Below are positions 38,534-46,033 of a DNA stretch of 64,000 nucleotides, piece after piece. The notes below the pieces were generated by a model. The model saw nothing but the letters and a program-made list of their open reading frames with translations, did not search any database and was not told the origin of the DNA. Positions within the stretch are counted from its first letter, which is position 1; the number at the start of each line of letters is the position of its first letter. The position numbers were made by a program, and so were the translations under genes. The stretch is from ZC4RG42 sp036676355 (lineage in GTDB: Bacteria > Pseudomonadota > Gammaproteobacteria > Burkholderiales > SG8-39), in contig JAKFDA010000054.1 in the NCBI GenBank assembly GCA_036676355.1, positions 23,028-87,027 of the forward strand, in the 5' to 3' direction.

Positions 38534-39220
38534 ATGCCCGCAAACATACTTGTCGTCGAAGACGAGCCGGCGATCCAGGAATTGCTGGCGCTCAACCTCG
38601 AGCACGCCGGCCATCATGTCCTGCGTGCCAAGGATGCCGAGCAGGCCAATGAGCTTGTTCGACACGCTTTGCCCGATCTCATTCTGCTCGACTGGATGCT
38701 GCCCGGCCAGTCGGGCGTCCAGTTCGCCCGTTCCTTGCGGCAGGGCGAGCGCACCAGGCAGGTGCCGATCATCATGCTGACCGCGCGCGGGCAGGAGCAC
38801 GATAAGGTGGCCGGCCTCGACTCGGGCGCGGACGATTATGTGACCAAGCCTTTCAGTCCGCGCGAATTGCTGGCGCGCATCAACGCGGTGCTGCGCCGAC
38901 GGGCGCCGCAATTGACCGACGAGCCGATTGAGGTTTCCGGGCTGCGGCTCGATCCGGTCACCCATCGTGTTTCGGCCGAGGGCAGGAATCTCGAGCTCGG
39001 GCCGACCGAGTTTCGTCTGATGCATTTCCTGATGACGCACCCGGAGCGGGTGCACAGTCGCACGCAGTTGCTGGATCAGGTGTGGGGCGACCACGTTTTC
39101 GTCGAAGAACGCACGGTCGATGTGCATATTCGTCGTTTGCGCAAGGCACTCGAACCGACCATGCATGACCGCCTCATCGAAACGGTGCGCGGCAGCGGCT
39201 ATCGACTCGCGGCGTTGTAA
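38534..39220 (+). CDS. phoB: Phosphate regulon response regulator PhoB
   Basis: A 228-residue OmpR-family regulator of the phosphate-starvation regulon. The receiver has acidic residues E9/D10, phosphoacceptor D53 (LLDWMLPGQSGVQ) and K-containing VTKPFSPRELLARI. The C-terminal winged helix runs from about residue 130 with LELGPTEFRLMHFLMTHPER and VDVHIRRLRKAL. The start is ATG 38534; an earlier in-frame start would pass through the promoter. phoR follows after 194 bases. Confidence 0.95.
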   Translation: MPANILVVEDEPAIQELLALNLEHAGHHVLRAKDAEQANELVRHALPDLILLDWMLPGQSGVQFARSLRQGERTRQVPIIMLTARGQEHDKVAGLDSGADDYVTKPFSPRELLARINAVLRRRAPQLTDEPIEVSGLRLDPVTHRVSAEGRNLELGPTEFRLMHFLMTHPERVHSRTQLLDQVWGDHVFVEERTVDVHIRRLRKALEPTMHDRLIETVRGSGYRLAAL

Positions 39221-39414
39221 TTCCGGCGCGCTGCGCACTGTCCGGTAGTGAGCACTTTCTGCTAAGGTTCAGCCCCGCGCATTATGACGTCTTGACGTCT
39301 GCGCACAGACCCACGCACCGCTTGCGCGCGATGCGGCGGCCCGTAATCGTGATATTTGCATGACACGCGCTCGGCGCTCCATTTCGCGGTCATCAACATA
39401 CTTCTGGATTCCTG

Positions 39415-40746
39415 TTGAAGTTCCTTTGGCTTCGTGCACTGGTGTTGCCGGCGATGATTGTGTTCGCCGGGCTCGCGGTCTGGCCTTTCGCCGGCAGATT
39501 CTGGGCGCTGCTGCTGATTGCCGCCGGCTTCACCTGGATCCTGGTTCGGCATATCCGCAACCTGCAGGCCCTCAATCTGTGGTTGCGTGATCCTGCCGGC
39601 GCTCAAGTGCCGATGGGGAGCGGCGTCTGGGAAGATGTCTTCAGCGCGCTCTATCGTTATGTGCGCACCAGCCAACAGTATCAACATCGCCTGACCGGGC
39701 AGTTGGCGCGGTTTCGCAGCGCCGGCCAGGCCATGCCCGATGGCGTAATCGTCCTCAACGGCCAGAATCACATCATCTGGTGCAACAGCTCGGCGGAACG
39801 ATGGTTCGGGCTGGAAGCGAGGCAGGACATCGGCCAGCACATCCTCAACCTCGTGCGCAATCCGGAATTCGCCGCTTACATCAACGGCGGGCGTTATGAC
39901 GAGCCGGTGATCCTGCGCGTGGCGCGCGGGGAAGAACTGGTCTTGTCGCTGCGCGTCGTGCCCTACGGTCAGGACGAGAAGCTTCTGCTCTCGCGCGATG
40001 TGACCCAGGCCGAAAAGCTGGAAACGATGCGGCGCGATTTCGTCGCCAACGTATCGCACGAATTGAAGACGCCGCTCACCGTGGTCAGCGGCTTTCTCGA
40101 AGCCATCGCTGACGGCATGGTCACGCTGGACGAGCCGCGCGGCCGGCAGGCGCTGAGTCTGATGCGCAGCCAGACGGATCGCATGCTGCGGCTGATCGAA
40201 GATCTGTTGATGCTGTCCACGCTCGAGGCGAGCGCGGCGCCGTCAAACGAGAGTCCAATCGATGTGTCGCACCTGCTGAACAACCTGCAGCAGGAAGCGC
40301 AGGCCTTGTCCGGCGCACGCCATACCGTCCTCGTCCGTCCCGGACCGGCTGCGATCCTGTATGGCGATGAGCGCGAAATCACCAGCGCGATCGGCAATCT
40401 GGTCAGTAACGCCGTTCGCTACACGCCGGCGGGCGGTTACATCAGCTTGGTGTGGGACGTTAAAGAGGGCGAAGGTTGGGTCAGCGTGGAAGACACCGGT
40501 CCCGGTGTAGAGGCTCGCCACATTCCGCGCCTGACCGAGCGCTTCTATCGAATCGACACCGGCCGCTCGCGCGAAAGCGGCGGTACGGGTCTTGGACTCG
40601 CCATCGTGAAGCATGTACTCACTCGCCATCAGGGCCGCCTGGAAATAGACAGCGAAGTGGGTCGCGGAAGCATTTTTACGGCGATTTTTCCGGCCCGGCG
40701 GGTCATGCTTGCCAAGCCGGTTTCGGCCGCCGGCGCAGTGCAATAA
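39415..40746 (+). CDS. phoR: Phosphate regulon sensor histidine kinase PhoR
   Basis: A 443-residue inner-membrane kinase that phosphorylates PhoB when phosphate is low. It has one or two N-terminal membrane spans (residues 7-45), a linker, a PAS domain (about 95-195; MPDGVIVLNGQNHIIWCNSS), the phosphoacceptor H215 in ANVSHELKTPLTVVSGFLE, and an HATPase domain with GDEREITSAIGNLVSNAVRY and GGTGLGLAIVKHVL. It appears to start at TTG 39415. No pst/phoU genes adjoin it. The 194-base gap after phoB shows no clear terminator. Confidence 0.94.
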   Translation: MKFLWLRALVLPAMIVFAGLAVWPFAGRFWALLLIAAGFTWILVRHIRNLQALNLWLRDPAGAQVPMGSGVWEDVFSALYRYVRTSQQYQHRLTGQLARFRSAGQAMPDGVIVLNGQNHIIWCNSSAERWFGLEARQDIGQHILNLVRNPEFAAYINGGRYDEPVILRVARGEELVLSLRVVPYGQDEKLLLSRDVTQAEKLETMRRDFVANVSHELKTPLTVVSGFLEAIADGMVTLDEPRGRQALSLMRSQTDRMLRLIEDLLMLSTLEASAAPSNESPIDVSHLLNNLQQEAQALSGARHTVLVRPGPAAILYGDEREITSAIGNLVSNAVRYTPAGGYISLVWDVKEGEGWVSVEDTGPGVEARHIPRLTERFYRIDTGRSRESGGTGLGLAIVKHVLTRHQGRLEIDSEVGRGSIFTAIFPARRVMLAKPVSAAGAVQ

Positions 40747-40759
40747 AACGCGCAGCCGG

Positions 40760-42343
40760 TCAGCCGATGACCTTGAAGCTGGCCAGATCGAAGTCGTAGC
40801 CGCGCTTTAAATGCTCCTGCAGACGGGCGCGCACCAGCATGCCGTCGAGTTGAATTTCGATTTCACGATCGGCCTGAAACCAGCCGCCCGGCAAAACCAG
40901 GCTGTTCGGGTTGGCGGTCGATTCGGGCAGTACGAATCCATGTGTATAGGCTTCGCCGGCTTTGTCGAGCGCCGCCGCGGGACGTATCGCCACGGCCTCG
41001 GCTATGCCCGGTAATGCATTTGCGCCGATGGTGAGCGATTCATCGAAACCGACGATCAGCCAGCGCACCTCGCACAACATGAAAGCTTTGGCGCCCCCCG
41101 GCTTGAGGGCGACCAGTTGCTGGTGATACAGGCGTTCACCCCCGCCCTTGCGACGCAGCCGGAATCCGGTTGCGCTTTCGTCGAGCGTTTCCCACTTTTC
41201 CGCCGAGAATGTTGTTTCGGGCGACGCGTCGGTGCCGCCGCCGACGCCCTGATAGATGAAGAGCTGTTCGGCATCGCGGCGTGAGTAATCCCAGTGCCGC
41301 GCCTGGCTTTTGAGTGCTTTGCCGCCAACGGCCGTATGAATCGCGGACAGGCCGCACACCAGTTCGGTACGCTCCGGTGCGAGGCGGCGACTGAACTGCC
41401 GTGCCGGCGGCCGCTCGCTCCAACTGCGCAAGAGCGTCAACAGCAAGCGACCGCATTCCGGCTGTGCGCAATCCTTGCCGAGTCCCAATGCCTGCGGGTC
41501 TTCTCCCTGCTCCAGCTTTTTGATGCGGCCACCCACGCTGCGGCGCAACGCGTCGACCGACAGAAAGCGGCTTGCCGGCCCCGCCGCGGCGTTGCTCGAC
41601 CATTCCGGCCCGCGTTCACCGGCGGTGTCCACGGCATAGCCCTGGCCGGCTTCGGCGCGCGGGTGCAACTCGATTTTGAAGCCCCACATCGCGCTCCAGC
41701 GCCGCAGCCAGGTGAACTCGCGCGGCGTCAGGGTATAGGGGTTCGCCAGCGCCAACAGCAATGCGCGGTTGTAGACCTCGATCGGGCTGGACACGGCTTT
41801 GAGCTTGCGGCCGGCGGGGACCGTTTCCTTCTCCACGCCGAGGCCCTCGGCGATGCGATAGAGCTGATGCAGGTCGCGCCACAGCTCGGCGTCCAGTTCA
41901 CGCCGGCAGCGGTAATGCACCAGCATGAGATCGACCGCGCAATCCAGGGCGCGCTGCGCCAGCAGACTTTCCTTGCCGTGCAGGTCGGGGCGCAGATGCG
42001 CCGGACGACCGTCGGTCATGCTTTCGAGCAGGCGGCGATAGGCACGCCCCAGGGTGACCCACAGATCCACCACCTGGTGAAACGCCGTTTGTTCATGGTC
42101 TCTCAGGGGCAACGGCCGGGTGGCGAACTTTTTGCCGTGTTCATTCTGTGCGACGGCGATGGGCAGGCGTAGGCGCTCGAGGATGTCGAGATAGTCGCTG
42201 TCGCGCGGTGGCGTTTCTTCAAGCGATTCCAGCAGTGCCGTCAGTTCGTGGCAGGCCTTGCGCGGATCGGCGAGCGCGGCGCGTTCGAGCCAGGCCTCGC
42301 ACGCCTTGACGTCGGCGATCGGTGGACACTCGGTAGGCAGCAT
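40760..42343 (-). CDS. Uncharacterised protein with PilZ-like C-terminal region
   Basis: A 527-residue soluble protein that I recognise only as a type common in betaproteobacteria, where related proteins are annotated as hypothetical or cyclic-di-GMP-binding. The N-terminal two thirds are helical (ALLESLEETPPRDSDYLDIL; YRIAEGLGVEKETV; LLLALANPYTLTPREFTWLR). A beta-rich C-terminal part resembles PilZ-like domains: ETLDESATGFRLRRKG, then QQLVALKPG and EVRWLIVG. No canonical RxxxR motif is obvious, so c-di-GMP binding is a guess. The start is ATG 42343, with an in-frame ATG at 42355. It converges on phoR with 13 bases between the stop codons. Confidence 0.7.
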   Translation of the reverse strand: MLPTECPPIADVKACEAWLERAALADPRKACHELTALLESLEETPPRDSDYLDILERLRLPIAVAQNEHGKKFATRPLPLRDHEQTAFHQVVDLWVTLGRAYRRLLESMTDGRPAHLRPDLHGKESLLAQRALDCAVDLMLVHYRCRRELDAELWRDLHQLYRIAEGLGVEKETVPAGRKLKAVSSPIEVYNRALLLALANPYTLTPREFTWLRRWSAMWGFKIELHPRAEAGQGYAVDTAGERGPEWSSNAAAGPASRFLSVDALRRSVGGRIKKLEQGEDPQALGLGKDCAQPECGRLLLTLLRSWSERPPARQFSRRLAPERTELVCGLSAIHTAVGGKALKSQARHWDYSRRDAEQLFIYQGVGGGTDASPETTFSAEKWETLDESATGFRLRRKGGGERLYHQQLVALKPGGAKAFMLCEVRWLIVGFDESLTIGANALPGIAEAVAIRPAAALDKAGEAYTHGFVLPESTANPNSLVLPGGWFQADREIEIQLDGMLVRARLQEHLKRGYDFDLASFKVIG

Positions 42344-42381
42344 GGCGGAGACCATGTTTGTTGTTCATCCCTCAATAGAAA

Positions 42382-42804
42382 TCACGCCGCCAGCAGGCCG
42401 GCGATACGCGCCGCCAGCACCTGTGTGTCGACGGGGCGTACGATGGTGGCGCCTACTTTAGCGGGCGTCGCCCAGACCGTCGCGGGAAAATGTCGGTCAT
42501 CGCGAAAACGCGGAATCACATGCCAGTGCAGGTGCGCCACAACGTTGCCGAGACTGGCCAGATTTATCTTGTCCGGTGCCATGCATTCCCGCAGCGCCTG
42601 CTCTACCGAGAAAACAGCCGCCATCAAGCGGATACGCTCCACCGGGGCGAGGTCGGTCATTTCACGGACATGCCGGTTCAATACGACGCGACAGAACCCG
42701 GGGTAATCCGGCTCCGGCGCCAGCACAACGCGCAGAAAACCGTCGCGCCATAACAATTCCCCGCCTTCCCCTTGGCACAACTCGCAGGCTTGCTCGGACA
42801 TCAT
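42382..42804 (-). CDS. HIT family protein (histidine-triad nucleotide hydrolase)
   Basis: A 140-residue histidine-triad protein. The active-site motif is HLHWHVIPR near residue 97, preceded by INLASLGNVVA, and an N-terminal CELC..GGELL motif is present as in other HIT proteins. These enzymes hydrolyse nucleoside phosphoramidates or dinucleotide polyphosphates. The start is one of two adjacent ATGs (42804 or 42801), both behind a GGAGGAG ribosome binding site. It precedes the PilZ-like gene by 38 bases. Confidence 0.9.
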   Translation of the reverse strand: MMSEQACELCQGEGGELLWRDGFLRVVLAPEPDYPGFCRVVLNRHVREMTDLAPVERIRLMAAVFSVEQALRECMAPDKINLASLGNVVAHLHWHVIPRFRDDRHFPATVWATPAKVGATIVRPVDTQVLAARIAGLLAA

Positions 42805-42893
42805 GCTCCTCCACACAGCCACTAATTATGCCACTAGCATGTAAAGACGAAGGTTGGCGGCAGCGCCGATCGTTCGCCAACGAGAGAAATTCA

Positions 42894-43703
42894 TCACTGC
42901 AGGGGCGGCAGGTCTTCCGATTCGGGCAAAGGAGTAAGGGTCGGCGTGGCAAAAATATCGCGATAGCTGATGTAAAAACTGGCGAACAGCGTGGGTACCA
43001 GTATCAGCAGAAAACCGAACAGCAGCGTCTGACTGACTGCCGGATTGGGCGCCCCGCCGGAGATCGCGATGGCCAGCGCGGTGCCGAGCGTACCCGGCAG
43101 CAGACCGCCCAGCAGTACCCAGGCAAAACCGTAGGCGGCAAAGGCGCGCCAGTTTCGCAGACAGGCGAAAAAGCTGTAGAAGAGTGACTTGGTCGCACTC
43201 ATGTCGTGCCAGGCGACCAGCACCGGCGCGAACCAGAACGCCATCAGGACCGGCAGATACAGCACCATGGCGAGCAGAATCGCGTTGCCGATGCTGGATG
43301 TTTCGAGATCGGTTTCGGCCGGTGGCTGATTGACGAGCATCCAGTTGAACAGCAAGCCGCCGTCGATGAACTGAGTCAGCGCCAGGATGATCAAGGTGGT
43401 CGCGAGGTAGATTCCGCCCAGCCGCACCAGCACGCCGAGATTGCGTTGGAAGCCTGCGAAGATCAGCCCGGGCGCCACCTTGCGACGCTGATCGAGGTCG
43501 CGGCTGATCGCCATGAAGCTCACCGCGAACGCGGGAATGAACAAGGTGGCGAGCAATGCGCCGAGATATGGAATCAATCCGGCGAGCGCCATGATCAGCC
43601 AGTAGGTGATCACGGCGAAAATCCAGGTCAACGGGCTGCGCACGAACAATTGCCAGCCGGCCTTGATCCAGTTCAGTCCCTGTCGCGCCGTCAGTGTTTC
43701 CAT
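42894..43703 (-). CDS. BPSS1780 family membrane protein
   Basis: A 269-residue polytopic protein with about six hydrophobic spans. METLTARQGLNWIKAGWQLF at the N-terminus and WFAPVLVAWHDMSATKSLFY near residue 165 are hallmarks of the BPSS1780 family, a betaproteobacterial group of unknown function. The start ATG 43703 gives the family N-terminus; upstream in-frame codons lie inside thrB. It follows thrB by 10 bases and is probably cotranscribed with it. Confidence 0.88.
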   Translation of the reverse strand: METLTARQGLNWIKAGWQLFVRSPLTWIFAVITYWLIMALAGLIPYLGALLATLFIPAFAVSFMAISRDLDQRRKVAPGLIFAGFQRNLGVLVRLGGIYLATTLIILALTQFIDGGLLFNWMLVNQPPAETDLETSSIGNAILLAMVLYLPVLMAFWFAPVLVAWHDMSATKSLFYSFFACLRNWRAFAAYGFAWVLLGGLLPGTLGTALAIAISGGAPNPAVSQTLLFGFLLILVPTLFASFYISYRDIFATPTLTPLPESEDLPPLQ

Positions 43704-43713
43704 GCGGATACTC

Positions 43714-44661
43714 TTATGCGACCCAGGGCAGAGACGGCGCTTCGGCGATGCGTCGTTCCAGTACGCGCTGGAAATGCTTCGGATCATGCGCGTGCACCAG
43801 TTCGCCGGGGCGCGGCAGATGGAAATCGTACAGTCGCGAAACCCAGAACCGCAGTGCTGCGGCGCGTAACATCGCCGGCCAAGCTTCGCGCTCGGTCGCC
43901 CGCAGCGGCCGGCGCGCATGGTAAGCCGCCAGCAACGCGCGTGCGCGCACCATGTCGATACCGCCGTCCGTGTTGACGCACCAGTCGTTCAGCGTGACGG
44001 CGACGTCGAACAGCCAGGCATCCACACCGGCGAAATAAAAATCCACCACTCCGCCGATATGGTCGCCGTCGAACAGCACGTTGTCGCGGAACAGGTCGGC
44101 GTGAATCGGTCCGCGCGGTAGCGCCGCGGTGCGATATCCCGACTGGAATTCGAGTTCGGCGCGCAACAACGCCTGTGCGTCGCGATCGAGAAACGGCATC
44201 ACTTTGGGCGCGGTTGCGTGCCACCACTTGGGGCCGCGCGGATTGTCCAGCCCATCTTCGAAACTGTGCCCGGCCTGATGCATGTCGGCCAGCACCGCGC
44301 CCACCTGCGCGCAATGTGCTGCGCTCGGTTCGGTGAGCGTGGCGCCCGACAGCCGTGAGACAAGCGCAGTGGGTTTGCCCTTGAGTTCCCCCATCAGCGC
44401 GCCGTCGCGATTGGGGATCGGTAGCGGACAGGGAATGCCGTGATGGGCTAAATGCGCCATCAGATTCAAATAGAACGGCAACTCGCACGCCGGCAGCCGT
44501 TCAAATAACGTGAGGACGTAGCGGCCATTGGTGGTGGTGACGAAGTAATTGGTGTTTTCAATGCCGGCCGCGATGCCCTTCATTTCGCGCAGCGCGCCAA
44601 CATCGTAGGCGCCCAGCCATTCGATTAATTCGGGTTCCGTGACCTTGGTGAAAACGGACAT
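43714..44661 (-). CDS. thrB: Homoserine kinase, type II (ThrB)
   Basis: A 315-residue homoserine kinase of the aminoglycoside-phosphotransferase fold rather than the GHMP type, making O-phosphohomoserine for threonine synthesis. It begins MSVFTKVTEPELIEWLGAYD and shows the nucleotide-binding IENTNYFVTTTNGRYVLTLF and the catalytic HADLFRDNVLFDGDHIGGVV followed by DFYFAGVD. It lies between the DUF2782 gene (131 bases upstream) and the BPSS1780-type gene, a common betaproteobacterial arrangement near polA. Confidence 0.94.
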   Translation of the reverse strand: MSVFTKVTEPELIEWLGAYDVGALREMKGIAAGIENTNYFVTTTNGRYVLTLFERLPACELPFYLNLMAHLAHHGIPCPLPIPNRDGALMGELKGKPTALVSRLSGATLTEPSAAHCAQVGAVLADMHQAGHSFEDGLDNPRGPKWWHATAPKVMPFLDRDAQALLRAELEFQSGYRTAALPRGPIHADLFRDNVLFDGDHIGGVVDFYFAGVDAWLFDVAVTLNDWCVNTDGGIDMVRARALLAAYHARRPLRATEREAWPAMLRAAALRFWVSRLYDFHLPRPGELVHAHDPKHFQRVLERRIAEAPSLPWVA

Positions 44662-44792
44662 TGCTCGGACAAAAGCTGTAAGGCCGCGGTGGGGCGGCGC
44701 ATTTGTTCAATCGAAAGGTGCTGTGCGACGAGGCGCTCAGCGGCGATCGGAGCACGCGCAGGCATTGCGTTCGGCGCAACGCTGCGTAGCGG

Positions 44793-45116
44793 CTACCATT
44801 TGAAAATGAGCCATTGCGGAACGCTGAAATTGCGATGCGCCGCATCGCCGACCGGTGCATTGGCGCCGCCCTCCTGCTCGATCAGGTAATAAACCGCACC
44901 GTTCGGCTGGGTGACGCGAATAACGCGTTTACCTGCCGCAATGAATTCTTCCGCGCGTTCGCCAGGCTCGATCCGGATGCCGCGCTCTTCCAGCGTTTGC
45001 GCATCGAGCGCAACGGCCGGCGGTGGGGGCTCGGGCAGCGGTTCCAACTCGGGCGGCTGCTGAGCCGAGACGGGCAACGCGAAGGCGAAAGCAAAAGAAG
45101 CGATTAGGCGGCGCAT
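44793..45116 (-). CDS. DUF2782 family exported protein
   Basis: A 107-residue protein with a signal peptide (MRRLIASFAFAFALPVSAQQ) and a Pro-rich spacer (PPELEPLPEPPPP). The DUF2782 core is IRIEPGERAEEFIAAGKRVI and IRVTQPNGAVYYLIEQE. The function is unknown. The start is ATG 45116; the longer in-frame form runs through a palindromic repeat (45121-45220). It is typically found next to thrB and polA in betaproteobacteria, as here. Confidence 0.9.
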   Translation of the reverse strand: MRRLIASFAFAFALPVSAQQPPELEPLPEPPPPAVALDAQTLEERGIRIEPGERAEEFIAAGKRVIRVTQPNGAVYYLIEQEGGANAPVGDAAHRNFSVPQWLIFKW

Positions 45117-45120
45117 GATC

Positions 45121-45220
45121 CGGGAAGTTCTGATTAAGGTCTTTCGCCGAGGTGCATCGCGAAGTACAGCGAGGCGAAGTCGTTGCACGATCCGCTCGAT
45201 GCTTAATCGGTCCGCTTTCC
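45121..45220. repeat. Diverged copy D of the TCTGATTAAG palindromic element
   Basis: The ends are GGGAAGTTCTGATTAAGG (45122-45139) and CTTAATCG (45202-45209) followed by a CTTTCCTC stretch. These correspond to the ends of copies A and B. The 81-base core is shorter than the 118 of the full copies. Its inner segment CGCCGAGGTGCATCGCGAAG resembles the reverse complement of the right arm of copy A. It lies between the DUF2782 start codon and the LOG gene. Confidence 0.6.
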
Positions 45221-45292
45221 TCAACTCGAAAGGATGGCGCGAGTGTAGCAGAAGCCACTCCCGCGTCCGGGCCGCGCCGTGCGGCCCGTTCA

Positions 45293-46033
45293 CTACAGGT
45301 TGAGGAACTTTTCGCGGTCGCCCGCCGCCGGCATGAAACCGCGATGTTCGTAGTGTTTGAAAATCGCCTCGACCACTTCCTCGGGCTTGTCGATGACCTG
45401 GATGAGATCCATGTCTTCGGGGCTGATCATGCCCTCGCTGACCAGCGTGTTCTTGAACCAGTCGAGAATGCCGCGCCAGAACGGTTCGTGTACCAGGATG
45501 ATCGGCATCTTGAGCGCCTTGCCGGTTTGCACCAGCGTCAGCGCTTCACCCAGTTCGTCCAGCGTGCCGAAGCCGCCGGGCATCACCACGTAGGCGATGG
45601 CAAAGCGCACGAAAATGTATTTGCGCGCGAAGAAGTGGCGGAACGACAGCGAGATGTCCTGATAGGTATTGCCGGACTGTTCGTGCGGCAGCTGGATGTT
45701 GAGACCCACCGACGGCGCTTCGCCGAAATAGGCACCGCGATTGGCCGCTTCCATGATGCCCGGCCCGCCGCCGGAAATGACCGAGAAACCGGAGTCCGAC
45801 AACTGACGCGCGATTTCTTCGGCGAGTTTGAAATAGGGGTGCGTCTCGGGTGTGCGCGCGCTGCCGAACAGGCTCACTGCGGGGCGCACCAGATTCATGC
45901 GCTCGGTCGCCTCGACGAACTCTGACATAATCGCGAACAGTTGCCATGCCTCGCGTGCCGAATCTTCGCGCGCCGCTGCCGCGGTCACCTTCGGCAGTTT
46001 GTCCAACTTGTTTCTTTTGATCTTTGGGTCCAT
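45293..46033 (-). CDS. LOG family (TIGR00730) Rossmann-fold protein
   Basis: A 246-residue protein of the LOG/lysine-decarboxylase-like family, whose characterised members are cytokinin-type nucleoside 5'-monophosphate phosphoribohydrolases. Motifs are ISGGGPGIMEAANRGAYFG, LPHEQSGNTYQDISLSFRHF and the diagnostic PGGFGTLDELGEALT. The DMDLIQVIDKPEEVVEAIF stretch near the C-terminus fits the betaproteobacterial subgroup. The ATG at 46033 shares the tetranucleotide CATG with the polA start on the other strand. Confidence 0.9.
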   Translation of the reverse strand: MDPKIKRNKLDKLPKVTAAAAREDSAREAWQLFAIMSEFVEATERMNLVRPAVSLFGSARTPETHPYFKLAEEIARQLSDSGFSVISGGGPGIMEAANRGAYFGEAPSVGLNIQLPHEQSGNTYQDISLSFRHFFARKYIFVRFAIAYVVMPGGFGTLDELGEALTLVQTGKALKMPIILVHEPFWRGILDWFKNTLVSEGMISPEDMDLIQVIDKPEEVVEAIFKHYEHRGFMPAAGDREKFLNL

